Shown: positions 38,501-51,489 of the stretch, piece after piece
Layout of the letters: each line of letters starts with the position of its first letter
Numbering within the stretch: the first letter of the stretch is position 1
Assembly: GCA_002917075.1 (NCBI GenBank)
Contig: NTMA01000084.1
Span: forward strand, 119,609 to 183,608
Length of the DNA: 64,000 bases
Origin: Hawksworthiomyces lignivorus
Lineage: Eukaryota; Ascomycota; Sordariomycetes; Ophiostomatales; Ophiostomataceae
Direction: 5' to 3'
Notes under the pieces: generated by a model
Told to the model about the DNA's origin: nothing
What the model saw: only the letters and a program-made list of their open reading frames with translations
The model's database searches: none
Program-made: the position numbers and the translations under genes

Positions 38501-41500
38501 TGAATCTTGCAGAATCACACTTTGTGTATGTATGTAGTTGAGATAGTAAAATATAGGATATTTGATACTAAGGGCCGTATCAACTCGAGTTAGGGCGAGA
38601 GGGCCGTGGAAGCGCTAATTTTTTTTCTGCCTTGTTTTGGAAGTCCTGTGTCGCATTATACGTTGTGGAAGTGCTGGGAGTGGCATCCCCTATGGATCAA
38701 AGGGTATAGAAATGCAAGATGCACAGTACAGAGCGTTGCATGCATACTACGGTCACCTGCAAGCTAAAGAACGAAGAGAAAAACTTCAGATGAACGGGCA
38801 GGACACGGACATTGACGGTCTGCAGAAAGGGAACTTCATTCACCTTCACTAGAAAAGCAGGACCGGTACCTTTGAGGACGAAAGGAAATTGCTTGAATTT
38901 GGGAAAGATAGATTGATGTATGTAGATTGCAGGAAAACACAAGAAAAAGCAAAACAGAGATGCATGACGATAAAGTCCAAAACCACAGCTCGCAATTAAG
39001 GCGGAATCCTGAAGATTTTGCGAAGACGGGCTAAGCGAGCTGCTTTCTAACTCTCTACGCCTACTTCAGTTGTGACCTTGTCCCTTTGTTACCCGATAAA
39101 AAGAATCAATTTAAACCAGACAACGGCGACAAACAACAGGAGAGGAGAGTTGCTCGGAAGAGGCATACTTAAGATATGCTATTAAGACACTACAAAACGT
39201 GAGGAAGAAAAAACCTGGTCAAAGGACCCTTATCTGGATCAACAATGCATATGCCACGTTTAATATTGAGCCGACGCAGGAACATCTGCGTAGATTGATT
39301 ACGTCTGGGGGGGTTTAAGTGGTTTCGAAGAGGCCAACGCTGTTTAATAAGAAGCAGAAGAAAGAGTGCGGGAACGAGAGATGAAGAAAACGGTCTGTTC
39401 GTCGTCTATTATAGCCTGTTTGGCCTAACCATTTTAACATGAATGTACATAGCACAGCTTGTCAATTGATAAAGGGAAAGGAACTGGGCAAAATTAGCAA
39501 GGTTTCTGACAAGGTAAAACTACCTGGGCAAGGTTAAGTAACAAGCTTGACAAGCTTTTTGGCATTATTTCGGTCGTTCATCCCTTCGCTTATGGTCCCG
39601 TCATAATTTTCTCGCGCGCACACACAAAAAAAAGCCTCTTTTGCTTAGCTCTCTTAAAAAAAAACCAGGGGAATTTGGAGTCGTATTGATGAGGGGCAGG
39701 TTGGAGGAGTTGCGGGACAAAAGGGGGGAGCTTCTCAGGGGATACTCGCTGTGCGAAGGCCTCCTTTGTTCTCCCTATGCTACATAAATACGACGTTGAT
39801 AAGATCTGGGAAAAGAAAACGAGAAAAAAATGAGAATGAGACTTCAACATGCGAGAATCTGCAGGACGCACGCTACAGCTGAAAGTGTAGGATACATCAC
39901 AATCGTCTCTTGCTTGTGGCTTTCGGTTTAGCAAATGATAGTTGCCCGGGCGGCAAAACAACAAACATTGTCCAACCGATACGTAACAGACACAATAAAA
40001 GAATGCCCCAAAAGGACAAAGCCAGAGCTTAAAATAAAGAAGTTACGGCAGATCACAAAGAATATTGACACACAGACCCTCTGCTCTTCCGCGTGTTGGT
40101 TCCTTCGCCATTGACAACATATATTGTTGATGCTTGTGAGAGCTTTGTCACCTGTCTTGCATATAGCACGCTCGCAGGCTTGTAGGTCCGGTTCAACACC
40201 GGCAGGGATGCTGATTGGGCAACGGCAGTTTCTTTGCCTGACAATAGGTGAACTTGCAAGTCTCCTACCTTAGGTGTTGTGGCTTGGGTTTCATTAATGA
40301 GGCCTTTTTGCTTTTCGTTCCTTGCCTTACACGCATATAATGCTGTCTCGTCATTTGTAGGGCATAACTGCTTGCTGTGCGTGGTTTGGTTTGACAGTTC
40401 CTTTTCTTTTTCTTTGTTTTTCGGTGTGCTCAACCCCCCGGCCTCACAACCGGAAGGCTACCCGCAGGCCGGCTAAAAATGACAAGGGAGAGCAGCGGGG
40501 AAGAGAAGGAGGCCAGAACAGCAAGGTGTACATGCGTTCACTGGATGAAGAAGGTGTGTTCTCAGGACTGAGCTATCACAATTGATATCAAAGGATCCAT
40601 ATGAGAGAATAAAAGCGTAGAAAAACAACAGTACCGAATGGAACAATAAAAGGGGGTTGTGGGGGATGAAGAGCCTGCCGGAACCAACACGGAGGATTGG
40701 TGTTTCCGCACTCCGCACGGTGAGGAGACAAAATATGGCGATTGTTGTTGTCTATCCAGACAAGAGATCAAGACGAGATAATCGATTCAGAAACAATTTG
40801 AAAAAGCAATTGAAAACATAACAGTAAAGAAAAAGAGTGACAGGCACGGGATGGGAAAGACATTGTTGTGGGGAGGGGGAGAGGAGACGAAGAAAACCGG
40901 AAGGGCAAAGACAAAAGACCTTGAGCTTTGACCTCATCTTTTGCGAGATACATGTACGAAGTACGGATTATCCCGCAGTGCAGTATCTTGTTTACGATTC
41001 TGTTCTCAAGGGTGTACGATTTCCTCCCTAACAGACGACAGCCAAAACATCCTCTTTGCATTTTCTGAAGCTAAATCCACCGGTGGATAAATCGGAAAAG
41101 ATTCTTTCATCTTTTGGCGGGATGAGCCATCGGTCCGGCGAAGGCATGCTCATATGACGCTGGATTTCCCCCCCTCCAAAAGCAGCGACTTGAAGTTGGG
41201 TATAACATGTCGTGAACTCTCCTTTTCGGCTTATTCCTACGTTTAGATACTTCACTGAGCAAATTGGTTTCATCGGTTCTGGAAAATCTGCCTTAAGAGC
41301 TGATAATGAAGATTTATTGCCACCTTAATGCCTTTACAGTGGCGATTAGCTTTAAGCTTTGGCTATTATCTTAATGGAAGATACAGTGTTGCTTCAGCTT
41401 GCCCAGCTAATCCTTAATCGATCAGCGTTGGGGTAGGGAAACGTTCTGCTTATGCACGCGACGTACTGAAACCGATCTTCGCCCGACGATTTTGTACCTC

Positions 41501-43082
41501 AGATTAGAGTTAGGCACTAGATACAAAGTAGTTTCTAACACAGTTACGGTATGGGCCACAAACGATACAAGAAAAATGTTTAGTTTCAGTCTCCCGTTGT
41601 CGATCTTTTCCGTTTTGTACCGCAACTGCCACTCCTTGGACCTCAGCAAACAAATTATAAGGGCACATCGGGTATGTCAAAGTTATGTAGAAAAAAGGCC
41701 TAAGCCGCAACTAAAATATCTTGCTAGCTAGCTAAGATGGAAAATCTCCGATAGGAGAGTGGTAATTCATGCTTGGCTCTGGCAGCACGTCTCCGGCTCC
41801 AAAGCTATTATCATGAAGAAGCGTTGCGCATAAACTCCTCCTCCGCAATACCGGCTTGGTACAGAGCTGCTGCAAGACTGTGGGAGCAAAACACAAAGCT
41901 TACGCAAATGATACAACTTCAGCTCGCCCCACCGCTTCAACCACGGAGAGAGAATGCACATGGTAGCGCACAGCTGACGATGGGCAAAAAAAAAAAAAAA
42001 CATCAAAGTGCGCCCGCGGTTGTTTGGGCTGCCTGAAAGAGGAAAGGACTTGCGCTAACGCAAATAGAGAGTTGAGGCCTAGATAAGAAGTCTAGGATGT
42101 GCGGAAAGTCAGCGATGCGCACACGTACAGGTACGAAGTGTGAATAGCTGGCGGTGCTTCCGCACGACCCGCAAGGAGCGATGGAAGCACGTCTGTGCCC
42201 TACGAGGGGTCTTGAGAAGCGCAGAGCAGGATGTACATAAGCATTGCAGCGAAAGACGAACGATGTAATCTGCCTACGAAGCACGGAAGGGGCTCGCTCC
42301 TCTTGTCTTTCAGTATTCCAGCAGGGGCGTTGATTTTACGTATAGAGCTTGGAGTGATCTTGGTTTATTCCTCTCTTTTAAGCCTAGGCTAGAGTTGTTC
42401 TTTACGCATATACCACGTAAAGTTGTAATGGGGCAAGTTGCTGACTTTGATTTCAAGGAATTGCAAGTACGTACACCCCATCTATGTACAGTATAGAGAT
42501 ACTGGGGGAAAGTGAGGAAATTTGTATTTATAAGATCACATGAACTGAGTGCGTCTGTGGTTGTCCAAAATGGCCGGTGCCGGCGTAGCCGTCTAGTTTT
42601 CTACGTGTAAGCGAGGGCTTGGCAGGTCTCGAGCCTCTCTTTACAAGGTCGCTCCGCAGGAAGAGTTGAATGCCACAGTGCAAGTAAATACCTAATACTA
42701 GCATCTTTCGTCTTTGATCAGATGTTAGACGGGCTATTACATTCCATCAGTGGCTTCTTATTGTTTGCATTGCCTCACATGCTTGCTGTACCCCGTAAAA
42801 GCGGAAGCAGTGGCACGGCGGGTTGATCAGGCAGAAAAATAAGCAGAAGCGGAAGCAGAAGCAGAAATGCGTCTAGGGTAGGAAACAAACGTTCGTGCAG
42901 TGCAGCAGGTGGAGGGCTTGTCCTTATACGCATAGAAACAACGGAGGAAGTGCCAAAAAGGTGGATGCATCAAGCGGAATACGTCTGCCATTCCTGCACA
43001 TGGCACCTCTGCCGACCTACAGAGGCTTCCAAAACTACTAAGCCTAGTATATTCAATACTGGATCCAAGATTCAACAACTAC

Positions 43083-43112
43083 GTACGTATTCGTATGTAC
43101 GTACGTACGCAT
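43083..43112. repeat. ACGT/TACG microsatellite
   Basis: TACGTA-type tetranucleotide repeats (GTACGTACGTACG in the middle) form a self-complementary sequence. No gene is attached to it. Confidence 0.8.
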
Positions 43113-45545
43113 ACTCTACCGTGTGCTGTGCTACACTGAACTGAAGCAAAAGTTGAGAAACGCGAGGAAATATTTGAGAGCAGATGTAAGAGCAGATGTA
43201 ATAGCAGCCGTGATATTGGCAGGCATTGGGAATGCCTACGCCGTTATTGAGTTAGTATGACGTTCGTTTAAAGAAAAGAAGAAAAAAAAGACAAGCAAAA
43301 CGAGCAATAGAAACAAAGTCTAAGGTATACCTGCTGATAAGACCTATTCCCTAAGAAGAAAAAAAGAAACAAGCGAGAAGAGCGAACCTCTGCGAAGGTA
43401 GCATCAAGCATCCCGCTTCATCTTCACAAGATAAAATCGTGCACCTTCGCAAAACAGCCCGCCTCCAAGAAAAGAGGGGCTTCCTGTCGCCCCCTGTTGC
43501 TAAATTTTGCTATAATAGGCTCAAGCGTGGTTTCACGGCTCTCCGTCCCAGCAGTAGTCCCCTTTTCAACCCCATGCATGTCGAACTCCATCCATCCACA
43601 CCCACATTACACCCCTGTTTGCCACTGCCTCAACGTCCACCTTTGTTTGGCTTGTACGTGTATGAAGATACGAAGAAAATCTTTTTGCCCTCACCCTTAT
43701 TTCTCTTACAACTGTAATGCATTTTGCCTCTTGTATACATACTCTCGGCCTCGACTCGCCGACAGCCTTCTGTGTTATTGGCTCAGATGGGTGATACCTT
43801 GTTCCTCTGGTCTTGCTTAGCTCTTGTACCCAGCATTCTGACATCACCAGCCAAGACATCGTTCTCTACCTAAACTCTCATTTTGACTTCTGTTGTCTCT
43901 CTCTGCTCTTTGAACCTTTCCTATCTTGGAAGCTCTAAGTGTTTTCGGTTTGTTTTGGAGCGTTCAGCCTCTGCCGAACAAGCTATTTCGGACATTTAGC
44001 AGAGACGCCCTTCTTTTTCTCTTTCTAGATTCGTTTTCCTTTTTTTTCTTTTTTGGTTTGCTGTTTTATGCGGTACACGCAGTGTAAGAGAGGAGAAATC
44101 CTGCCGGCAGTGAAACAAAAGGAATTGGGGACTAAAAAGGAAAAAGAGGAAACAAGGGCAGAAAACTTAGGACAACCAAGATTCCGCTTTATCCCAGACC
44201 ATAAGACATCGCGGGCTGCACTCCGTATTACCCAGCAATCGTCTCCTCTTCTCGCTTTCCCGTCTTTGTCCAAGGCGTTCCACCTGAATGTATAAGGATG
44301 CTACTCAGTACTGTGCTCCGTGCGAATATCCACCACAATGAAGAAAAACTTGAAATAAAAGTTGCAACACGTACGGGGCTCCTCTCTGTACTAGTTGCGC
44401 CCTGTAAGCTTTAAGAAAGAGCCGCTATTTTAGAAACACGACTTTACTACCCCAGTACAGCACGCGCTTTGGGAAGCTCTGTTCAATAGAATGTGCGGCG
44501 CGTACATACTTTTTACGCATATTTGTGAGCCAGGCAAAAATGTAAGTGTATGCCCTTCTCTAGGGTCTTGTGGAAGTGTTCTTTGCGTTGTCTATCACGT
44601 ATATCCTGCAAACAGCCAGACGCACCTAAACAGACGTCTGTCCAATACTAGTTGACAAACCCCCTTGTTTGGACGGTGAATGGATGAGGCTCCCCCATGT
44701 TCTTAACAGTCGCTCTTAAGGAAACGTCTTAACTTTGTAAGCCTGCGTCTCTTTTTTCTCCCTTTCTCTTTTGTTTCCACTGTTAATTTGCGTCCTGAAG
44801 ATCTTGTATACGTTAAGACTTGCCCGTATTTTAGCTGTGAAGTCGTTCGGAAGAATTGCTTTTCGATCGTAACCTTCTGTCAAAATCTATTGCTCTCGGA
44901 TCAATGTTTGCTCCTCTGCACATGTCTAGGACTATTTTTTTTTTCTCTTTACTTCCCTTCCACGTTTGGTACATCCATCCCCTGGCAAGCAGGGGAGACG
45001 GCTCCTTGGGAGGCCCCGCCGCACCTATAATGTCCTTGCTTCAACTTATAATACGTACTAGTATGAACGGTGACTGTCTCCGTGCAGACACTCGCACACC
45101 CCCCTTATGAAGTACACATCCTCCGTCTTTATTTGGACACGCACACACACATATATACGTAGCTTCACCTACCGCGCCTTTCCCGGGCTATTGCTTGGGA
45201 TTGACGATATAGACATACTATAATATACAGAGCTTCCCATTCCTGAATTGCTTGCCCCTTATAGAGCGGGAAGAAGTTTGATTCATTTTTCTGGGGGGTG
45301 GCCGAAGCTGCAAGCACTTTATCCCAAGCTCTTATTTCTTTATACATTTCTCTTAATTCTCGTTCTTATATCTTCAGGGCGAGGCGGCCTGGCCAATTTA
45401 TCTTCGCTCCGTTCCAGCCTCTCTTTTCTTTTCACGTTTTCCCCATAATACATACCACTCTATTCATGCAACTGTAAGGTCAAGGTAGCCTTCCAGTCTC
45501 CCTTCAGAGTCGTCCTCCTCCCCCTGTCCTGGCTTAGGTTTGGTT

Positions 45546-48500
45546 ATGGATCATATTGCTAGGTGCATGCTCGATGCCGAGCCAAGTGACCTTGATCTTC
45601 AAACCTCTGGGTATATAGAAAAGCCTCCCTCCCCATCGATCGACCTGCGGGTGAGTTTGCTCTTCTCCTCTCCTTGTCACATCAGACATCATACTGCATG
45701 ATTGCTTGTCATTCCATCTTGGCTGGGTTCACTCCTTTCTGCAAGCAATCATGTCAGTAGCAACAACAACATCAACAACAAACTCGACGACAAAAACTTA
45801 TTCGTTGACATACCAGGAGCAGCAGCAACAACAGCGCCCAACACCACCACCTGCGGAAGAAAAGCCTTTTGCCTGGAGGATGCATGCCCAGACCGATAGG
45901 AAGTACCAGCTCTTCCCTAAGGACAAGCAGCACCTGCCGCTTGCACCGGGGAAGGGGCTAGACCCGGAGCAGGCATTTGCTCTTGCTATGGGCCAGAACG
46001 GCAACAGCAGTGCCGGCAGTATCACCACGACTATCAACAGCAATACCAGCAGCCTCAATGGAGCCAGCAGCAATGGTGGCGATAAGTCGATCACACAGGC
46101 GGCTAACGGCCTCCGTCTCCGTATCAAGGAGCACACGCTGATCCGTCGCCGCAAAATCAGCGTTCCCGACCTGGGTCCGATGACCACGGTGCAGGAAGTT
46201 GCCATGGATTCTCGTATGATTCTTCCTTCTAGTCTCTGAGGAACATTTTTTATTTTGCCGGTAACAACTAACACATCTCATCCAGCAACAATACCCGGCC
46301 GCCCGCCACTCCATGAGCGGTCTATCAGCGCTCCCGGCAACAGCTGGAGGCAGCATCACCTTGCTGACTGTATGATTTCGCAGCCGGCTTGTGATGAAAT
46401 CCCAGAGCAGAGCGTGTACTACGGCTCGCATGAGAACAACAGCCCGCTCGAACTGCCGCGGTGCAACTCCGCACAAGCTGTGCTCTCGCCGTCTACAGCA
46501 ACTTCTCCGGCTAATGCGGCCGGCACTACGCCGTCTGCCGGCACTTCTACGACATCTAGTACGATTCTGTCCACAACCACAGCGCCCACAGCAGCTAGAC
46601 GTGCTTCCATCCGTCAGCCGCTGTCTCCCAAGAGCTTGGCTCCTCTCGTCATCCCGCCACCACATTCTCATCACACGCTGCGGCCATCCGTCACACCGCA
46701 TTCCTCACAAAGCAGCCGCTTCCGCTCTGGAAGCACGCCAGTTGAGTCGGCTTTGCGGTCCGCTCGCTCTGAAGAGTCGCCGCGCACTCGCACGCCTTTC
46801 ACACCTCTTTCAGCGTCAATGCTCCTAACAACGCCAAGGTCAGCCGTGTCGGCTACGTCGGCTACGTCAACGGTTCCTAGCGCAGCTTCAACCATTCCTA
46901 CTCCAGTGTCTGCGTCGACGACAATGTCGACGACAACCATCGTCACCATCCAGCCGCCGAACGACTCATCACGAACCTCGCCCAAGCCATGGACCGATGG
47001 CAAATATCCCACTGTGACAACTCCAAAGGAAACCGTCAGCAAGGCCAACGGTGCTGCGACAGACGGCACGCCGAAAGCTACAGCAGCGGGTGCGACGACC
47101 ACCGCTGCCGGCGCTGTGACTCCTAACCCAGTGGAGACTGCTGAGCCGCGGAGCGCTCCGCCGCGATCCGCGTCCGCTTTGATTGTCAAGACGATGGCCG
47201 CAACAGCAGCATCGTCTACGATCATGAGCCACCGCCGCGGCCAGTCCGAGTCTGGGAGCATCATGGAGCGCGGCAGACCGCGAAAGCGGAGTGCGTCGCG
47301 CGAAGGATCCGCTTCCGCCGCTCTCAACATCGTGGTGCCTTCCGGCGCCTCGGCACCGGCGACGGCTGCCTTGGCAGCAGCAGCAGCAGCTGTGCCAGCG
47401 GCCGCGTCCTCGTCCTCGGGCGGGCTGAAGCGGAGCAACTCCAAGGCCAGCAAGAGCGCTGAGAGACGCGCTTTCGAGCTGCTGCCGCGCGGCTGGAAGG
47501 CCAGCGAGGCACCGGCTGTGCTGGGCGGCGCCGAGGCGGCGGCCCTGGCCACGCAGGCGCTGCAGCAGGCGGCGCGGTTCGAGGTGCTCCGCAAGGAAGA
47601 CGTCGACAAGCTGTCGCGCGAGCTGCGCAGCCTGGACGAACGCACCGAGTACCTGCGGCGCACGTACACGTCGCTGCGCGCCGGGCGCCGCAACCTGCAC
47701 TCGCGCATCTGCCAGTACCTGCGGTCGCCGCGCGTGGCCAAGTTCAGCCACGACTCGATGCTCAAGCAGGAGGAGGCGCTGGCCGAGCTGGACACGTCCA
47801 TCGACGACTGGGTGACCAAGCTCGAGCAGGCCGAGAACCGCCGCACGCGCGTGCGCCAGAAGCTGCTGGAGCACGTCGCCGCCGCCGCCACTCTCCCGCT
47901 GTCGTCGTCCATGGCGCCGGCCGTCGTCGGCATCCCCTCGATGCCCAGCCCGACCGTCGTCGGCGTCAGCGAGACCCTGCAGCTGGCAATGGGCATCAAG
48001 TCGCCCTCGCCGCCCTACGCGAGCAGCCAGCAGCAGTCGTCGCCGCAGCAGCAGCACATCTCCACGCCGCCGCGCAGCCCGACCAAGGCGTCGTTCCAGT
48101 CGTCTTCGGGCCCGGCCGCGTCTATCATCTCGCCCGTGGCTGCCAGCTCCTCGCCCTCACCGCAGCGGCCCATCGTCCCCCAGGTGCCTTCGACCATTCT
48201 CGAGCAGCCGCTCGTCGAGGAGGCCATGGCATCTCTCGGGAAAGCAGCCGCCGCCGCCGCCAGCTCCAAGCCTCACAACTCGACCGCCACCCTGGGCGCG
48301 GCGTCCCCCGTGTCTCGCCGCGTCGACGTCGAGAGCATCCGCGTCTACGCCGGCGACGACGTCTACGCCCTCCTTGCCGACGTCGAGAACCAGATCACGC
48401 AGATGGGCGCCCCGGCTGCGGGCGCCACAGGCGCCGTCCCCGCTTCGGCCCCGCCTGTCAGCGCCTACGACTACTTCTCGGTCCCCAAGGGCGCGGCGCT

Positions 48501-48699
48501 CTCCGAGGAGGAGCGCAGGCTGCTGCACCGGGCCCACAGCCAGGAGCTGCTCAACGGCAAGGCCGGCAGCAATGGGAACCCCAAGCGAGCCACGCCCAGC
48601 CCGCCAGGCTCGCCTCTTGCCGCGTCTCCCGCCGACTCAACCGAGATCTTTCTGACGAGTGCCGTCTTCCGCCCGGAGCGGAGTGTCCAAGCTGCCTGA
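45546..48699 (+). CDS. Large low-complexity protein with Uds1-like coiled coil
   Basis: Two 5' models share the rest. Model A: exons 45546-45650, 45817-46213 and 46286-48699, 971 aa, with the first exon MDHIARCMLDAEPSDLDLQ ending at a GTGAGT donor in phase 0. Model B: start at 45751, then 45751-46213 and 46286-48699, 958 aa. The shared part has KPFAWRMHAQTDRKYQLF, RRRKISVPDLGP, and after the intron GRPPLHERSISAPGNSWR, with long Ser/Thr/Ala/Pro-rich disordered stretches. A coiled-coil block encoded at about 47520-47890 (FEVLRKEDVDKLSRELRSLD...LEQAENRRTRVRQKLLEH) resembles the Uds1 domain of proteins up-regulated during septation. The family call is from memory of the motif pattern. Basic SR-like clusters (RPRKRSASREGS) suggest phosphorylation sites. 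GC-ending codons increase sharply from about 47,300 on. Confidence 0.7.
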
Positions 48700-49737
48700 G
48701 CAACTCACTCTTTCGCTTCCTGTCAATTCACTCTGCATCATTTCATTCCAACATCCTCTTACCTTTCTCTCATTATTTTTTTAACCCTTTTATTTTGCAA
48801 CTGCAACAATTAAACTTGACTCTCGTTCAACTTTCATGACTTCTTACGCTCATTTCGATCAATCACAATGATCTTCTATATATATTTTAACGGCCGACCC
48901 GCATACCTGTCTTCTTTTGTTTGGCGCAAAAGCAACAAAAAGCATCTATTCTTTTCGAGTCCGGACAACTTTGATACCCCTTCTTGCCATTCATTTGAAA
49001 GCATTCTTTTACTTTTATTCTATTTTTTTATTTTTATACTTATCTTTATTTTCTTTTGCTTCCCGCTTTGTATTTTTTATATAGGTTTTATCAAATTTTC
49101 TATCCTCTTTCCCCATCGATTTACATTCGATCTCATCTATTTCCTTTGTCATCAAAGCATTTTTTCATCGAATTCTTCTGACAGACTGAGAACAACAACC
49201 AACCCATCACTTTGGCGTTTCTGCTTTATTTCTGTTTTCTCTTCCTTTTGTGTATTTTGCACTGTCAAATTGGCTCTTTCATCCATGTATTTACATAGCA
49301 TTTTAGTTTGTCTCAACGCCTTACGTGTTACGCTTGTTCGCATTTGGGCAGCAAGGCCTTACATTAGGGATACAGGTTTACAAAATGGAAATTGAAATTA
49401 TATCAAAAGATTACCTTTTTTGTCTCCTAGTAGTGAGCTATAGCGTAGCCTTGTATGTTGTAAAAGCAAGTGATAGTGTCGATAGTCACTAGTATTCTTT
49501 CGGTATCTAGCCGCTTCGCAGACGAACGAACTGGCAAGGGTCCATCTGACATGATGAGGGTTGTAAGAGTGAAATTTCAATCTTCTTTGTAACTTTAATG
49601 GCCGTGTTTATTGTGTCTAGTGTACAAACCCCCTAACCCGTATTCAAGGCCAAAGGGCGTCCCAATATATACATCATTTTAGTTCATTTCGTTTGTAGTA
49701 TCCACAGGGTCCCATCTATCGTGTACCGTCATCAGCC
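48700..49737. other. Convergent 3' region, 1.0 kb, A/T-rich
   Basis: T-rich sequence on the + strand lies between the Uds1-like stop and the ATP11 stop. The ORF at 48868-49395 (T-rich, Phe/Ile/Leu-rich) looks like a by-product of base composition. Nothing else is seen. Confidence 0.55.
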
Positions 49738-50955
49738 TCATGCAAGCTTCTCCGCCTCCTCCATCAGCCGCTCGATGCTGAACTGCGGGTCGCCAGCCGC
49801 AAACCACTGCAGCAGCTGCCGCCGCGCGCGCGCGCCCTCGTCGGTGCTGCTCGCGCCCGACGTCCCCTGGATGGCCCACGCCCCGTAGAACCGCTGCAGG
49901 CACATGACCAGCCACTGCGCCGCGTCAGCGGACACGCCGCGGTCGGCGGTCACCTGGCCCTGCATCAGCACCACGCCGCAGTCCGCCGCCAGGTCCGTGT
50001 AGTGCGTCACCGTCGTGTGCGGCTGCGCGAATTCGCCTCGCAGCTTGTACTCGGCCAGCTGCGTGAAGAGGACGGTAGAGGCGGCACCGGTACTGGACGC
50101 CGCGGCGGCAGCACCCGGAGCGCCCGCCGCCGTCGTCGGCTGCTCAAACGTCCACTGCAAGAAATGCACCTCAGCGCCCTGCTCCGGGTGCGGCACCGGC
50201 AGCACGAACTGCGGCCGCGCGCGCGCCGCCGCTTCCATGGCGGCGTAGGTGGCGGCGGGGACGACGGCGCACAGCGACTGCGGGTCGCCCGCAAACCGCA
50301 GGCGCCAGATAGCCATGAGCTCCTCGGTGGGGAGAGTACGGGCCTTGTCCAAGTCGAGGAAGGACGACAAAGGGCGGGCGCCGCTGCGGGTGGCAGCGGG
50401 GCTAGCAGGCTGCTGCGCAGGCGGCGGCTGCTGTTGCTGCTGTGGCTGTTGTTGTTCGAATGGCTGTGCTTCGGCAGAAGATGTGGGTTGCGCCTGCTCA
50501 GAAGATTCTGCCGATTCTCCCGCTTCTGCTGCTGTGGCTTGCTTCGCCGGCTTTATTATCGCTCCTTCCGGCAGCACGGCATCCCGCTTCCGCAGCGCTT
50601 GGATCTTGTCTGCGTACGCCGTGCGCAAAGCGTCGATGTCCGCCACGCCCTCCTGTTCTGCTTTGGCATCCAGGCGGCTTCGATATCGCTTGAGGACATC
50701 GTCCGCCGCTTTCAATCCGGTCGAAGATTTCTCAGCAGGTTGCGGGGAATCGAAGCTTGCTGTCCCGGACTCAGTCGAGTACAGTCGTTGTCTATAGTAG
50801 AAGAGTGGAGAGCGCCCGAGGGCGGAGGTGGAAGGATGTACATGTTTCCTAGAACCTGAATTACAGATACGGAAACTCCTCTCGCATATTGCACGCGGAG
50901 AGCACAGTGGTCGCATGCAGCGAGCCAAAACCGTCCCAGCTCGTAGTGACGGCAT
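49738..50955 (-). CDS. atp11: ATP11, mitochondrial F1-ATPase assembly chaperone
   Basis: One exon encodes 405 aa. ATP11 binds the free F1 beta subunit in the mitochondrial matrix and prevents aggregation before the alpha3-beta3 hexamer forms. The N-terminus MPSLRAGTVLARCMRPLC is a basic, acid-free presequence. A charged helix follows (DDVLKRYRSRLDAKAEQEG), then a Gln/Pro-rich linker (about 160-190, pure QQQ and PPP runs). The ATP11 domain starts at PLSSFLDLDKARTLPTEELMAIWRLRF and contains FVLPVP, EVHFLQWTF, THYTDLAADCGVVLMQGQV and the C-terminal FYGAWAI. An Ala/Gly/Ser/Thr-rich insert (TTAAGAPGAAAAASSTGAAS) interrupts the domain between strands. Codons end mostly in G/C. Confidence 0.92.
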   Translation of the reverse strand: MPSLRAGTVLARCMRPLCSPRAICERSFRICNSGSRKHVHPSTSALGRSPLFYYRQRLYSTESGTASFDSPQPAEKSSTGLKAADDVLKRYRSRLDAKAEQEGVADIDALRTAYADKIQALRKRDAVLPEGAIIKPAKQATAAEAGESAESSEQAQPTSSAEAQPFEQQQPQQQQQPPPAQQPASPAATRSGARPLSSFLDLDKARTLPTEELMAIWRLRFAGDPQSLCAVVPAATYAAMEAAARARPQFVLPVPHPEQGAEVHFLQWTFEQPTTAAGAPGAAAAASSTGAASTVLFTQLAEYKLRGEFAQPHTTVTHYTDLAADCGVVLMQGQVTADRGVSADAAQWLVMCLQRFYGAWAIQGTSGASSTDEGARARRQLLQWFAAGDPQFSIERLMEEAEKLA

Positions 50956-51489
50956 TGTCGCTCAGATGCTGTTGCTGTGGCTGCGATGAAGGGAGCTTCG
51001 GCCAAATGAACGAGAGAAAAGGGGGGAATTACTGAAAAGAAAGAAATAACACAATCTGCCTCTTCTAGATGCAGTTTCCTGCTTCAATTGGCCGCAACAG
51101 CGGGTGTCAATATGTTGAATCGAAGTCGGCAATTTTTTAACGCCTGCTTCAACTATTTCTGCATCGGTCGGGCGGTCACGTGTCATTCTATCATGTTTGA
51201 GAACGAAACCCCCAGCTTCAGGCTCGCAGGTACAATTGATTTAATTCGAGATCTTTTTGGTTTACTTTCTTCTTTTAGCTATCTCACCAGAGTCCCATTG
51301 ATCTATATTAATGCTCTACCTCGATGATGACGCTATGAAGTATTCTATCACAACTTTTTCAAACTACGGAACGCTACGCTTTGAATGTTCTATACAAATC
51401 TAAACGAGTTTCATTTGGAAGATTAAAGCAAAGAGCGCAGTTTCTGTTGAACTACCAGTTAGATATCCCGCCAAAAAAAAAAACTTGGT
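50956..51489. other. Tandem intergenic region between SNF2 gene and ATP11 (both minus)
   Basis: This 534 bp interval holds the ATP11 promoter and the 3' flank of the SNF2 gene. An A-run lies at about 51474-51483. No further feature is seen. Confidence 0.55.

Larger units (their letters stand above)
31687..45545. other. 13.9 kb gene desert containing an assembly gap
   Basis: No coding gene could be supported on either strand. The longest frames (for example 38089-38541, 150 codons) have no family motif, splice context or codon bias like that of the true genes. It contains a 21 G run, a 73-base N gap, CACA/CACT repeats and a TACG microsatellite. The right end (about 43,500-45,540) is pyrimidine-rich on the + strand and nearly free of ATG from 45,110 on, suggesting a long leader for the next gene. 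A short uORF (ATG CAA CTG TAA, 45466-45477) precedes the first coding ATG. Confidence 0.55.

Noticed and set aside
38089..38541. 150-codon open frame in the desert
   Set aside because: No family motif, no codon bias like the real genes and no splice context; at this length chance is enough.
46671..47999. 442-codon antisense frame over the Uds1-like gene
   Set aside because: Shadow frame; the forward strand has the continuous frame, splice signals and coiled coil.
50002..50859. 285-codon + strand frame over ATP11
   Set aside because: Arg/Gly/Leu-rich mirror of ATP11; the minus strand has the clear ATP11 domain.
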